Notes under the pieces: generated by a model
What the model was told of the DNA's origin: nothing
The model's database searches: none
Seen by the model: the letters and a program-made list of their open reading frames with translations, nothing else
Translations under genes and position numbers: made by a program
Part shown: positions 44,632 to 53,706 of the stretch, piece after piece
Layout of the letters: each line of letters opens with the position of its first letter
Numbering within the stretch: the stretch's first letter is position 1
NCBI RefSeq assembly: GCF_030144325.1
Contig: NZ_CP126307.1
Coordinates: 4,182,001 to 4,246,000 of the forward strand
DNA: 64,000 nt
Source: Bosea vestrisii
Lineage (GTDB): Bacteria; Pseudomonadota; Alphaproteobacteria; Rhizobiales; Beijerinckiaceae
Direction: 5' to 3'

Positions 44632-45675
44632 ATGACTAATCTCATTAATCGCCGTCGATTCACGCAGTTGCTTGGCGGTGCGACGGCCGCGAGCGCGTTG
44701 CCTAATTCCGCGGGGGCCCAGAGCGGGCGACGGCTCGTCATCGGCAACTGGGGCGGAGACTCGCAGAAGGTCCTCGATAATTTCATCGTGTCTCCCTATC
44801 TGAAGCCGAAAGGTATCGACGTATCGTTCGATGCCGCCGCCGAGGCGCCGCGAAAGGTCAAGATACTCGCCGAGCGGGCTTTGCCGCGCGGAACCATGGA
44901 CATTGCCGGGCTCACGGATTCCGGGGCTTACGAGCTTTTCAAGAATAACGCGCTCGAAGAGATCGACTACAGTCGCATTTCGGCTGCATCGCAAATAATC
45001 CCGGAATTGCGCAAGCCCTACATGCTGCCTCAGTTCTTCAGCACGCGGGTTATTCTCTATAATCCCGAGCGCATCAATCCGGCGCCGACATCCTATGCCG
45101 ACCTTTGGAACCCGGCTTATGCAGGCAAGGTGGGGGTGATCGACATCCAGTATCAGTCGACAATCGAATCCGCCGCACTCGTAGGCGGGGGCTCGATCTC
45201 GAATTACGAGCCCGGCAAGCAGAAATTACTCGAGCTCAAGAAAATGGGCGTCCGAGTCTATCCGACGAACGAAGCCATGGCACAGGCACTGCAGAGCGGT
45301 GAATGCTCGATCTGCATTATGTGGCAAGCTCGTGGAGTGATGTGGCAGAATGCGGGTATCCCGATCAAGATCGCCTTCCCGAAGGAAGGTTTGGCGCTCT
45401 ATCAGGCCGGATTCTCAATTCCGAAAAATGCCCGCAACAAGAACGAGGCGTATGAGTTTCTCAACGCCGCCCTGCAAACGGATACTCAGACGGGGTTCGC
45501 TAATGCGTTTGGCTACAACCCGCCACTAAAAGACTTCCCGTTGCCTGCGGATTACCGTGCGAGGATTGGAATCCCGGAAGGCATGGACAAGCAGATCCTT
45601 CTTGCCGACAATGATTACCTTCTCAAGAATGATGCCTTGTTAAAGGACTGGTGGGACAAGGTATTTAAGGCCTGA
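44632..45675 (+). CDS. ABC substrate-binding protein, PotD-like, copy 3
   Basis: 347 aa. Tat-type signal NRRRFTQLLGGATAASAL, cleavage near AGAQ. LVIGNWGGDSQKVLDNFIVS, RKVKILAERALPRGTMDIAG, SYADLWNPAYAGKVGVIDIQ, RVYPTNEAMAQALQSGECSI and FLNAALQTDTQTGFANAFG. Very close to the 35828 protein. The importer genes at 55554-58395 lack a receptor of their own and are the best partner by island membership. Confidence 0.92.
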   Translation: MTNLINRRRFTQLLGGATAASALPNSAGAQSGRRLVIGNWGGDSQKVLDNFIVSPYLKPKGIDVSFDAAAEAPRKVKILAERALPRGTMDIAGLTDSGAYELFKNNALEEIDYSRISAASQIIPELRKPYMLPQFFSTRVILYNPERINPAPTSYADLWNPAYAGKVGVIDIQYQSTIESAALVGGGSISNYEPGKQKLLELKKMGVRVYPTNEAMAQALQSGECSICIMWQARGVMWQNAGIPIKIAFPKEGLALYQAGFSIPKNARNKNEAYEFLNAALQTDTQTGFANAFGYNPPLKDFPLPADYRARIGIPEGMDKQILLADNDYLLKNDALLKDWWDKVFKA

Positions 45676-45843
45676 TCGCAATAATCAAATCGAGGGACGC
45701 CTTGAGCACCCTCGGACCCTAACGGCTCCCCGGATCCGCAGGCGGGAGTTGCAGAACGCTTTCGGGCGTACGTGCCGCGCTTTGTCTATCTGGCAGGGCC
45801 GGCGAACCGATGATCAATCCGCTTCAGAACAAGGAATGCCGCC

Positions 45844-46458
45844 ATGACCGAGTTGTCAGTTCTCGAAGGCTTTCGCACGGCCGCTACGCCGTTGATAAGT
45901 GACAACCTCCATCGGCTGCCGGGTGCCGTGGGTTTGCGTCCGTTTCACCGTAGTGGCCGGATGGTCGGCAGGGCGCTTACCGTAAGGACCGCGCCCGGGG
46001 ATAACCTTTTCATTCACAAGGCGCTCGAATTGATCAAGCCTGGCGATGTCATCGTGGTGGATGGCGGCGGGAGTCCCGACCGAGCTCTCATCGGCGAGAT
46101 CATGATCAACATTGCCAAATACCAAAGCGCGGCAGGCTTCGTGATCGACGGCGCTATTCGAGACACCGCCGCGATCGAGAGCCTCGATTTTCCCTGCTTC
46201 GCTCGGACTGCCATTCATAAGGGGCCGTATAAGAATGGACCTGGGGAAATCAACGTGCCGGTATCGGTCGGGGGCATGGTGGTAAATCCCGGGGACGTCG
46301 TGGTTGGTGACGAGGACGGAGTGGTCGCCTTTCCTTTCGAGGGAGCGGAAGCGCTCCTGAAACTGGTGCGCGATCAGGAAATGCGCGAAGAAGAGACCCT
46401 TAAAAGCATCCGAGAGGGACGGTATGTCGGTGCCTATGGCGTCAAGCCTGCTGCTTAG
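45844..46458 (+). CDS. RraA-family protein (HMG/CHA aldolase-like)
   Basis: 204 aa. LISDNLHRLPGAVGLRPFHR, GRALTVRTAPGDNLFIHKAL, VIVVDGGGSPDRALIGEIM, and AGFVIDGAIRDTAAIESL. The G-E...R-D-x2-E/D arrangement matches the metal and catalytic site of 4-hydroxy-4-methyl-2-oxoglutarate aldolases, which release pyruvate from a C6 or C5 oxoacid. NPGDVVVGDEDGVVAFP is also typical. RNase-E inhibitor function is less likely in this context. It may cleave an oxoacid made by the aminotransferase or oxidoreductase upstream. Confidence 0.85.
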   Translation: MTELSVLEGFRTAATPLISDNLHRLPGAVGLRPFHRSGRMVGRALTVRTAPGDNLFIHKALELIKPGDVIVVDGGGSPDRALIGEIMINIAKYQSAAGFVIDGAIRDTAAIESLDFPCFARTAIHKGPYKNGPGEINVPVSVGGMVVNPGDVVVGDEDGVVAFPFEGAEALLKLVRDQEMREEETLKSIREGRYVGAYGVKPAA

Positions 46459-46969
46459 CGTCCCGTCGCCACCGGGGCCGCTCTCTTTACAGGTCTTGCA
46501 ATCCGTAGGAGTGGTCATCGCCGATGCAAAGCCGCGTCCCGCTCGACTGAGACTTGAGCGGGACGTGGCCTCTCGGTCACCGTACCAATCCTCGCGAAGA
46601 GGGGTAAGCATCGAGCGAAGCCTTCGATACCCACATTGTCGGCGAATTTCGAAGGCGGCGTCGTCGAGGCGCATTTTCACGGTGGTTAGCGCTTAGAGCT
46701 CGGCGGCGGCCTCACGCCGAAAGACAAAGCGCCGTCCCATATAGTGCGACACCGCTCGCTGCTCGACCACACCAATGGGAAATCTTCACGCGCCACAGGG
46801 GTCGAAGGATCGAGCCGCGCCGCCGACATTGCGACACTGTGGGCGCTCGATCCGTTTCTGTCTTGGCCTCAACGCCAGTCGAATCGCCCCCAAATCGGTT
46901 GGTGTGCGGGGGGTTAGGCAGGGCCGGCATTGAAGAGGACGAGCCCCACACAGGCGCTGAGCGAACCCG
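46459..46969. other. Gap between convergent genes, nothing recognised
   Basis: 511 bases between the RraA-like gene and the end of the GntR gene. Open frames on both strands lack ribosome sites and family features. One clear hairpin lies at 46535-46565. Confidence 0.5.
46535..46565. terminator. Possible bidirectional hairpin terminator
   Basis: CGTCCCGCTC pairs perfectly with GAGCGGGACG across an 11-base loop, between convergent genes. No proper T run follows on either side, so termination strength is doubtful. Confidence 0.35.
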
Positions 46970-47680
46970 CTACCTGGCCACACGCCGCCGCTTAGGCTCG
47001 GGCGATACGTCAGCAGGCTCTTTTGCACGAAGTGCCGTTATTCGCTCAACCAGGAACTGGCCGCCATCGGTTATGTGCTGATCCAAAAGGGCCACGGCTC
47101 GCTCGACGTCACCGGTCCGGCAAAGCGCTAGGAGCAGGGCGTGTTCGCGGCTGGCCTTCTCTTGGCTCCCAGCTAGCGAAACCATGAGGCGCGTGTAGCG
47201 CTCGATCTGCTGATGGATCTTGGCCACCAAATCGATCGTCATCACCCGTCCGGATGGCTCATAAAGAGCGCTATGAAACTTCCAGTTTAACGCGTGAGAG
47301 TACTCCGAGTGTCGGCCCTCTCTTGAGAAATGCTCCAGAGCGTCCTGCGCCTTCGCAAAGTCGATTTCGGTCATTCGCGGAATCGCGAGAGCGAGAAGCC
47401 AAGTCTCCACCCGCGCCCTCAGTTCGAACATCTCCAAGATCTCTCCAAGGGAGATCGCCGAAACCACGGCGCCTTTTTGGGATACGAGCGTAACATACCC
47501 CTCGGAGTGGAGCTGATGCAGTGCTTCGCGAACGGGGATTCGGCTCACGCCGATCTCGGAGGCGATATGCTCCTGGCGGAGCCGTGTACCGGCCTCGTAT
47601 TCACCCGATAGAATGCGCTTCCGAAGGACGTCGGCAACCTGCGACGATATCGTCTTTTTCTGAACGATTGTATCCGACAT
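46970..47680 (-). CDS. GntR-family transcription regulator (FCD/FadR subfamily)
   Basis: 236 aa from ATG 47680 (MSDTIVQKKTISSQVADVLR); the frame stays open upstream but that is leader. Winged helix: ILSGEYEAGTRLRQEHIASE, IGVSRIPVREALHQLHSEGY, VTLVSQKGAVVSAI. The FCD effector domain follows, with Asp/His candidates in LNWKFHSALYEPSG and the C-terminal SREHALLLALCRTGDVERAV. Such regulators bind palindromic operators and respond to carboxylic acids. It lies centrally in an island where a GGATA-N3-TATCC palindrome occurs five times, and is the obvious candidate to bind it. Confidence 0.93.
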   Translation of the reverse strand: MSDTIVQKKTISSQVADVLRKRILSGEYEAGTRLRQEHIASEIGVSRIPVREALHQLHSEGYVTLVSQKGAVVSAISLGEILEMFELRARVETWLLALAIPRMTEIDFAKAQDALEHFSREGRHSEYSHALNWKFHSALYEPSGRVMTIDLVAKIHQQIERYTRLMVSLAGSQEKASREHALLLALCRTGDVERAVALLDQHITDGGQFLVERITALRAKEPADVSPEPKRRRVAR

Positions 47681-48459
47681 CACAGTCCTAAGTGTTCTCA
47701 AAGGGGCGCTAGGAAGCAAAGGCAGAAAATGCCTTACGCCGGTCGCGCACAACGGATCAACATGGCTTGTAGCATAGCTCGTCCCACCCGCCAGTGGCGC
47801 AACTGTCCCCGGTGAAGGCAACGATAGTGAATTCAACATGCCAACGCTCCGAGAGGCTGGCCGAGCTAATCGACCACGCCGGTGGGTGATCTCGATTGAC
47901 CCAGCCATTCCAAACGGTGCTTTAGGCCGCGGAGAGGATGCGGCCTGCGAGTCATATCGTCGCCTCGCTTCGTGATTGCCGCCAGCCAGCAACGGATCGA
48001 ATTCTGGCGGGGGCGAACGCGTTTGGTCTCCGATCGATCCGTCACTCGGGAGAACCTGAGCCGTAAGATGGACCGTTCCCATCGCAGTCGATCGCTCGTG
48101 CGGGACGGCTGAACGTTCGAAACGATCGATGGACATCTTGCCTTTTTGGCTCGAACGAGTGCAGGCCCGGCCGCCTGGATGCAATCACAACTCTCTGGCG
48201 TAACAGCTGTCACCGCGGTTGACTGGATACCATCACTGGATAACATATCCACAAATGCACGAGAAGGGCGCTGGGATGCTGCTGTTCAAGTTCCTTGCGG
48301 ATAGCCGCCCAAGCGGCCGATCGCTGGGAGGCTGTTTCGCAGCGCATTTTTGAAGCTTCGTCGGCGACAGAGCTTGCGCTCCTCGCTTCCAACTGGCCTG
48401 GCGTTTGACGACCGCCCAGCGCGTCTCTCCCGCCCATCATAACGCTGCAGGAAATCTCC
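47681..48459. promoter_or_regulatory. Divergent promoter region of GntR and amidohydrolase genes
   Basis: 779 bases without a credible gene, despite an open frame continuing upstream of the GntR start. It includes an operator at 48237-48251 with a half-site (TGGATAC) just before it at 48224. Nothing else recognised. Confidence 0.55.
48237..48251. promoter_or_regulatory. Candidate GntR operator, site 4
   Basis: TGGATAACATATCCA, identical over 15 bases to the core of the site at 37043. It lies 209 bases before the amidohydrolase ATG and in the gap shared with the GntR gene, so it could serve both. Confidence 0.6.
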
Positions 48460-49692
48460 ATGACCGTGACAGTTATCGACAATGCCAACGTTCTCGACGT
48501 CGATCGCGGCGAGATTCTTGAAGGCCAAAAGGTCGTAATTGAGAACAACGAGATAAAAGATGTTTCGAGGGGCGGGCCGAACCCCGGCGATTGGCGCGTC
48601 ATCGACGCCAAAGGCGCGACGGTGATGCCGGGTTTGATCGATGCTCACGTTCATATTACGGCTTATGCCGGCGATTTCGGAACGTTGTCGCGTTCGTCGC
48701 CCAGTTATGTGGCTGCACACTCGGCGCGGACGCTAAAGAGGACGCTTCTGCGCGGCTTCACGACCGTTCGGGACGTCGGTGGCGCCGACTTCGGTCTGGC
48801 TAAGGCGGTCGAGGAGGGGCTCTTCGAGGGGCCCCGCGTTCTCTTCGGTGGCAAGGCCCTGTCGCAGTCCGGCGGGCATGGCGACATGCGCGACCCGGGC
48901 ACTGAGGTATTGGATACCGCTTATTCGCAGCCTGGCCTCGGCGTCGTCGTAGACGGTGTCGCCGAAGTCCGGCGCGCGGCGCGTGCCGAGATCAGACGCG
49001 GCGCGCATCACGTCAAGATCATGGTAGGCGGCGGTGCAGCCTCTCCGACCGATCGCCTCGATTCGGATCAATTTTCCGAAGAAGAGATCTCAGCGGTCGT
49101 CGAGGAAGCTGAAATGGCGAACGTTTATGCCGTCGCTCATGCCTACTCCGCGCGGACGATCAGCCGAGCCGCGCGCCTTGGCGTCCGCTCGATCGAGCAT
49201 GGGAATTTCCTGGACGAACCGACGGCTCAGCTAATGAAAGAGAAGGGCTGTTTCCTCGTTCCAACGCTCGCGGCCTACCACATGTCAGCCAAATACGGTG
49301 CCGAGGCGGGCATGAGCGCGACAACCATCGAGAAGATCAACGCGCTGGTCGCTCCGGGCATCCAGGCCGTTGAGATCGCGCGTCGTCTTGGGATCCCGAT
49401 GGCTTATGGCACCGATCTTGTCGGTACGATGATGCAGGAATTCCAGCTGCAGGAATTTTCCCTGCGCCATGATGTAGTGCCGAACGACGAGCTTCTCCGC
49501 TCGGCCACTATCGTCGGCGCGGAACTCGTGCGCCTCGAAAAGCGGATCGGTCGCCTGGCGACCGGGTATCTGGCCGATATCATCATCGTCCAAGGGAACC
49601 CGCTGCGGGACATCACGGTCCTTGAAAAGCCCGAAAGCAATCTCTTGCTGGTCATGAAAGAAGGGCGGATCTACAAGAATGAGCTCCGCTAG
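48460..49692 (+). CDS. Metal-dependent amidohydrolase (prolidase/imidazolonepropionase-like)
   Basis: 410 aa. Metal ligands in the usual order: H63 and H65 in GLIDAHVHI, a carboxylatable Lys in HHVKIMVGGGAAS, His in VYAVAHAYS, His in SIEHGNFLD and Asp in MAYGTDLVG. The binuclear-metal subtype fits X-Pro/N-acyl dipeptidases and related cyclic-amide hydrolases; it would hydrolyse an amide or lactam-like C-N bond. CAGGAAATCTCC precedes the ATG. Its stop overlaps pxpA by 14 bases. It heads the operon amidohydrolase-PxpA-BCCP-BC-BCCP'. Confidence 0.9.
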   Translation: MTVTVIDNANVLDVDRGEILEGQKVVIENNEIKDVSRGGPNPGDWRVIDAKGATVMPGLIDAHVHITAYAGDFGTLSRSSPSYVAAHSARTLKRTLLRGFTTVRDVGGADFGLAKAVEEGLFEGPRVLFGGKALSQSGGHGDMRDPGTEVLDTAYSQPGLGVVVDGVAEVRRAARAEIRRGAHHVKIMVGGGAASPTDRLDSDQFSEEEISAVVEEAEMANVYAVAHAYSARTISRAARLGVRSIEHGNFLDEPTAQLMKEKGCFLVPTLAAYHMSAKYGAEAGMSATTIEKINALVAPGIQAVEIARRLGIPMAYGTDLVGTMMQEFQLQEFSLRHDVVPNDELLRSATIVGAELVRLEKRIGRLATGYLADIIIVQGNPLRDITVLEKPESNLLLVMKEGRIYKNELR

Positions 49693-50479
49693 TGCAACGG
49701 GCGTGAAGACGTCGATCGACCTGAATTCGGACATGGGCGAGGCGTTTGGCGCCTATCGCTTGGGCGATGACGAGGCGATTCTCGACATCGTCAGTTCTGC
49801 CAACGTCGCTTGTGGTTTTCACGCGGGCGACCCGGAGGTCATGGCGAACACCTTTCGAACCGCGCGCGAAAAGGGCGTGACCGTCGGCGCGCATCCCGGC
49901 TTTGCCGATCTTTGGGGTTTCGGACGTCGCGTATTACCTCACACGACCGGCGAAATTGAGCGGCTAACAGCCTATCAGGTGGGCGCTGCGCAGGCCCTCT
50001 CCGCCTATTCTGGCAACCCGATCACATACGTCAAGGCCCATGGCGCCCTCGGCAACCTTACCGCTTCGGATCCAGAAGTGGCCAAGGCCGTGACGAAGGG
50101 GATCAAGGCGGTGGATCCTAAGCTGATCTGCCTGGTTATCGCGCTCGGCGAGCAGGAACGGATTGCGCGCGATCTTGCGATGGAAGTCAGGTCCGAGATA
50201 TTCGCTGACCGGGCCTACACCAACGAGGGCATGCTAATGTCGCGCAAGCTTGCGGGGTCCGTATTGACGGATGCCACGGAAGCCGCCGACCGCGTCGTCC
50301 GCATGATCCGCGCCGGCGCGATCGAGACCGCTTCGGGACGATTGATCGAAGCGGATTTTCATTCGATTTGTCTGCACAGCGATACGCCCCAAGCCGTTAG
50401 CATCGGCCTTGCCGTTCGCGGTGCTGTCGAGGCCGCCGGCATTTCGATTGAGGCTTTCGCTCCTAAGGGCCGCCCTTAA
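49679..50479 (+). CDS. pxpA: 5-oxoprolinase subunit A-like protein (LamB/YcsF family), copy B
   Basis: 266 aa. IDLNSDMGEAFGAYRLGDDE, NVACGFHAGDPEVMANTF, TVGAHPGFADLWGFGRR, TYVKAHGALGNL, FADRAYTNEGMLMSRKL and HSICLHSDTPQA cover all family motifs. It overlaps the amidohydrolase gene. Next to it are BCCP and biotin carboxylase genes rather than PxpB/C, which lie on the other strand 3 kb away under the same kind of operator. Confidence 0.9.
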   Translation: MSSASATGVKTSIDLNSDMGEAFGAYRLGDDEAILDIVSSANVACGFHAGDPEVMANTFRTAREKGVTVGAHPGFADLWGFGRRVLPHTTGEIERLTAYQVGAAQALSAYSGNPITYVKAHGALGNLTASDPEVAKAVTKGIKAVDPKLICLVIALGEQERIARDLAMEVRSEIFADRAYTNEGMLMSRKLAGSVLTDATEAADRVVRMIRAGAIETASGRLIEADFHSICLHSDTPQAVSIGLAVRGAVEAAGISIEAFAPKGRP

Positions 50480-50512
50480 AGCCCCACCAGTCGGCACCAG
50501 TGAGACGAATGC

Positions 50513-50947
50513 ATGGACCGGGTCCTACTCGAACACCTCTTTGCGCTCTTCGATCGGTCAACGCTCGCGGAGATGACATTTGCCGCGGGTGGGACCAAAC
50601 TCCATCTCGTCCGTGACCAGCTTCCGCAAAACCCGGCTAAACCTGCCATCGAGGCCGAGACCCCGTCGCCCCCGCCGGTCTCCGTCGTGCCTCGCAGCGA
50701 AGTCACGGCTCCCTGTTTCGGAACGTTCTTTCGCCGACCGAATCCAGATAGCCCGCCCTTCGTCGAGGTTGGCGACACGGTCGCGGAAGGTCAGACCCTC
50801 GCCGTCGTCGAGGCGATGAAAATGCTCAATGCGATCGAGTGTGACCGCGCTGGCCGCATTGTGGCGATCCGCGAGCAGGATGGCGCAAGCGTAGCCGCCG
50901 GTGCGGTCCTGTTCGAAATCGAGGCTACGGAGGCGATCGATGTTTGA
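50513..50947 (+). CDS. Biotin carboxyl carrier protein (AccB-like)
   Basis: 144 aa. N-terminal ~50 residues AccB-like (LEHLFALFDRSTLAEMTFAA), a Pro-rich linker (SPPPVSVVPRSE), then a biotinyl domain (APCFGTFFRRPNPDSPPFVE, VEAMKMLNAIECDRAGRIVA) with the biotinylated Lys in MKM. The stop overlaps the biotin carboxylase start. It carries carboxybiotin from the BC to a carboxyltransferase; none of the acetyl-CoA type is here, so PxpB/PxpC-like AHS1/AHS2 proteins are the likely partner. Confidence 0.92.
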   Translation: MDRVLLEHLFALFDRSTLAEMTFAAGGTKLHLVRDQLPQNPAKPAIEAETPSPPPVSVVPRSEVTAPCFGTFFRRPNPDSPPFVEVGDTVAEGQTLAVVEAMKMLNAIECDRAGRIVAIREQDGASVAAGAVLFEIEATEAIDV

Positions 50948-52313
50948 CACCGTCCTGATCGCCAATCGCGGTGAAATCGCTTTGCGCGTGCTGCGCGCCT
51001 GTCGCAGTCTCGGTCTGAAGACAGTGGCTGCCTATTCCGAAGCCGATGCGGCACTCCGGCACGTGTCACTGGCCGATAAAAGCATCTGCATCGGACCTGC
51101 GTCCGCGGCGTCTAGCTATCTCGATCCTTCCCGCCTTCTTCTTGCCGCGCGATTGACGGGGGCAGGCGCAGTTCATCCCGGTTACGGGTTCCTTTCGGAG
51201 AATGCCGACTTCGCCCAGGCAGTCGAGGAGGCCGGTCTGACTTTCATCGGGCCCTCGGCGAGGGCCATCCGCTTGATGGGGGACAAGGTCTCCGCGAAGA
51301 AGGCAATGGCCCAGGCGGGCATACCCTGTGTTCCCGGATCGGAAGGGGCCTTGCCGGATGATGCGGCCATAGTGAGGGCTTTGGCCGATGAAGTTGGTTA
51401 TCCGCTTATCGTGAAGGCGGCGGGCGGAGGCGGTGGCCGAGGCATGCGGATCGTACGAGCTGCCGCGGATCTGGAGACGTCGGTTGCCACGACCCGGCAG
51501 GAGGCTGGGCAAGCCTTCCGGAACTCGCAGGTGTACATCGAGCGCTTTCTGGAACATCCCCGGCATGTCGAGATCCAGATCCTCGCGGATGGTCATGGAA
51601 ACGTCGTTTGGCTGGGGGAGCGCGATTGCTCGATGCAGCGCCGACACCAAAAAGTCATTGAGGAATCACCTGCGCCCCATATCTCGCGCGAGGCGATTGC
51701 CGCGATTGGCGCTCGTTGTGCGGATGCCTGTCGGTCCATCGGATATACCGGGGCAGGGACCTTCGAGTTCCTGTATGAAGATGGGCACTTCTTCTTCATC
51801 GAAATGAATACGCGCGTGCAGGTCGAGCACCCCGTTACGGAGCTCGTGACGGGGGTCGACATCGTCCGAGAGCAGATCCGCATCGCCCAGGGGGAGCGGC
51901 TCACGATCCAGCAGGAGGACATACGCTTTGTCGGCCATGCGATCGAATGCAGGATCAACGCGGAAGACGCTAGAAACTTCATGCCCTCGCCCGGTACGGT
52001 GTCCCAGTGGATCGCACCGGGCGGCCCCGGTATTCGTGTCGAAAGCCACCTTTATTCCGGCTATACGGTGCCGCCGCACTACGATTCCCTCGTCGCTAAG
52101 CTCCTCGCCCACGGCGCAACCCGCGAAGAGGCGATCGAGCGCCTCAAGGTAGCCCTGGCCGAAATCGAGATCGCCGGCATCGCCACTACGGTGGAGCTCC
52201 ATCGAAAGCTCATGAGCGACGAGGGCTTCGTCAAAGGGGGATTCGATATCCACCACCTCGAGCGACGCATGGACGCCGGGCTGTTCGACGATGAGGTTCG
52301 CCATGACCGCTGA
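50940..52313 (+). CDS. Biotin carboxylase (AccC-like)
   Basis: 457 aa from ATG 50940, overlapping the BCCP stop. DTVLIANRGEIALRVLRACR, the ATP loop AAGGGGGRGMRIVRA, RDCSMQRRHQKVIEESPAPH, FFFIEMNTRVQVEHPVTELV and HAIECRINAEDARNFMPSPG are all intact. It carboxylates biotin on the carrier with ATP and bicarbonate. As a second AccC-type enzyme in a catabolic operon, it is probably not for fatty-acid synthesis. Confidence 0.94.
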   Translation: MFDTVLIANRGEIALRVLRACRSLGLKTVAAYSEADAALRHVSLADKSICIGPASAASSYLDPSRLLLAARLTGAGAVHPGYGFLSENADFAQAVEEAGLTFIGPSARAIRLMGDKVSAKKAMAQAGIPCVPGSEGALPDDAAIVRALADEVGYPLIVKAAGGGGGRGMRIVRAAADLETSVATTRQEAGQAFRNSQVYIERFLEHPRHVEIQILADGHGNVVWLGERDCSMQRRHQKVIEESPAPHISREAIAAIGARCADACRSIGYTGAGTFEFLYEDGHFFFIEMNTRVQVEHPVTELVTGVDIVREQIRIAQGERLTIQQEDIRFVGHAIECRINAEDARNFMPSPGTVSQWIAPGGPGIRVESHLYSGYTVPPHYDSLVAKLLAHGATREEAIERLKVALAEIEIAGIATTVELHRKLMSDEGFVKGGFDIHHLERRMDAGLFDDEVRHDR

Positions 52314-52698
52314 TGACGTCGCCTGGTTGATCGCGCAGGTTGATCGGCTAGGACTTCGCGAGCTGGACTTCGAGGACGCCGGTGGCAGGGTAATTCTGAG
52401 GCAGGGTGTCGCTACCCGGCCCTCGGCACCCGAGTCGAAAGCCGCCCCCGGTCCGGTGGTTCCGCGCAATGTCATCCGATCGCCAGGGATGGGCTTTTTC
52501 CGGGCCAGCCATCCCGGCGACCAGAGCCCCGGCCTGCAGCCGGGCGACAATGTCGAAAACGACGCGATCGTCGGCTATCTCGATCTGAGTCCCGGATTCG
52601 AAATCGTCCGTGCTCCGGCCCGTGGCAGGATCGCGCGGTTGATCGCGCAAGACGGACAGTTGGTCGGCTTCGGGGACCCGCTTTACGAACTGGGTTGA
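52303..52698 (+). CDS. BCCP-like protein lacking the biotinylation lysine
   Basis: 131 aa from ATG 52303 (GAGG upstream; M at 52291 possible), overlapping the BC stop. The layout matches AccB: an N-terminal ~45 residues (DDVAWLIAQVDRLGLRELDF), a Pro/Ala linker, and a barrel-sandwich domain with RSPGMGFFRASHPGDQSPGL and VRAPARGRIARLIAQDGQLV. Where BCCPs have VEAMKM this has GYLDLSPGFEI: no Lys. It cannot be biotinylated at the usual site. Possibly a structural or regulatory subunit of the same complex. Its last bases overlap the convergent PxpC stop by 16 bases. Confidence 0.82.
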   Translation: MTADDVAWLIAQVDRLGLRELDFEDAGGRVILRQGVATRPSAPESKAAPGPVVPRNVIRSPGMGFFRASHPGDQSPGLQPGDNVENDAIVGYLDLSPGFEIVRAPARGRIARLIAQDGQLVGFGDPLYELG

Positions 52699-53706
52699 GC
52701 TGCGGAGCCGAATTTGCGGTTGGTTTGGGGTCGCCAGACCGAATCGACCGCTGCTTGTCGAATGCGTGTTGTCAAAGCTCTCTGAAGCCGCAGCGTCTCC
52801 AATCCGGAGTCGATATCCGTCAGGGCGAACCGCAGCGCCTGGCCAACGCGGAGCTGTCCCAAACGCCACAGATCGGCTTCGATCACCGTCGCGATCTTAG
52901 GGTACCCGCCGCAGGTGTTGGCGTCGGCCAGCTGTATGATCGGTTGGCCGGACGGAGGCACCTGCACGGTGCCAGGCACGATGCCATGCGAGAGAAGCTC
53001 CCGCGGCTGCCCGAGGTTTAGTTTTTCTCCCGAGAAGCGGTATCCCATCCGATTGGCGTCGGGTGTCAGCGTCCATGCATTCGAGAAGAAAAGCTCGCGT
53101 GACGGGCTCGTGAAGGCGTCGAATTCGGCCGCAGGAACCACACGCACGGTGACAGGCTGGCCCGGCGGGTCAAAGCCCGCATCCAAATCGTCGTGCCAAG
53201 CGCCGAACCCGTCGTGAGCTTCTGGAAGAGGAGCGGCCGATCCTTGGCAGAGCGACAGCCTGTCACCGCGCTTCAGGCCCCGGCCTTCCAGGCCGCCGAA
53301 CCCGTTTTTTTTGATCGGTCGCCCGCGAGCCGAGCACTTCGGGTACGTCAAATCCCCCGCCGACCGCAAGGAAGGCTCGCGCGCCCCGACGCGGCGCTCC
53401 GATCGTCAGGGTCTGCCCCGCCCTTGCGGAGCGCATCCAACACGGCGGAAGCCGCATTCCGTCGAGCTTGGTATCGCAAACCGCGCCGGTCACGGCAAAG
53501 TTGGCGTCGCCGTGAAACTTGATCCGAAACGGGAAAAGCGCGACTTCGATAGCGGCTGCATTGGACGGGTTGTCGAGCAGCGCATTTGCAAGTTCGTAAG
53601 CCAGTCGATCGATCGGCCCGCATGTGCTGACACCGATGTCCAGATAGCCCATTCGGCCCTGGTCCTGCACCGAGTTCAGCAGGCCGGTACTAAGGACTTC
53701 GATCAT
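52683..53706 (-). pseudogene. pxpC: 5-oxoprolinase subunit C-like protein (KipA/AHS2), copy B, single-base frameshift
   Basis: ATG 53706 overlaps the pxpB stop (ATGA). N-half: IEVLSTGLLNSVQDQGRMGY, LDIGVSTCGPIDRLAYELAN, GAVCDTKLDG, RAFLAVGGGFDVPEVLGSRA. After ATDQ the frame shifts; NGFGGLEGRGLKRGDRLSLC continues in another frame to NRMGYRFSGEKL and ADANTCGGYPKIATVIEADL. The break is a run of eight Ts on the plus strand (53305-53312) where seven are expected. Corrected length about 340 aa. This is the predicted carboxyltransferase half that would pair with PxpB. Confidence 0.88.

Noticed and set aside
46970..48184. 404-residue version of the GntR regulator with a long N-terminal extension
   Set aside because: Family similarity starts at ATG 47680. 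The extension is low-complexity and covers the promoter region.
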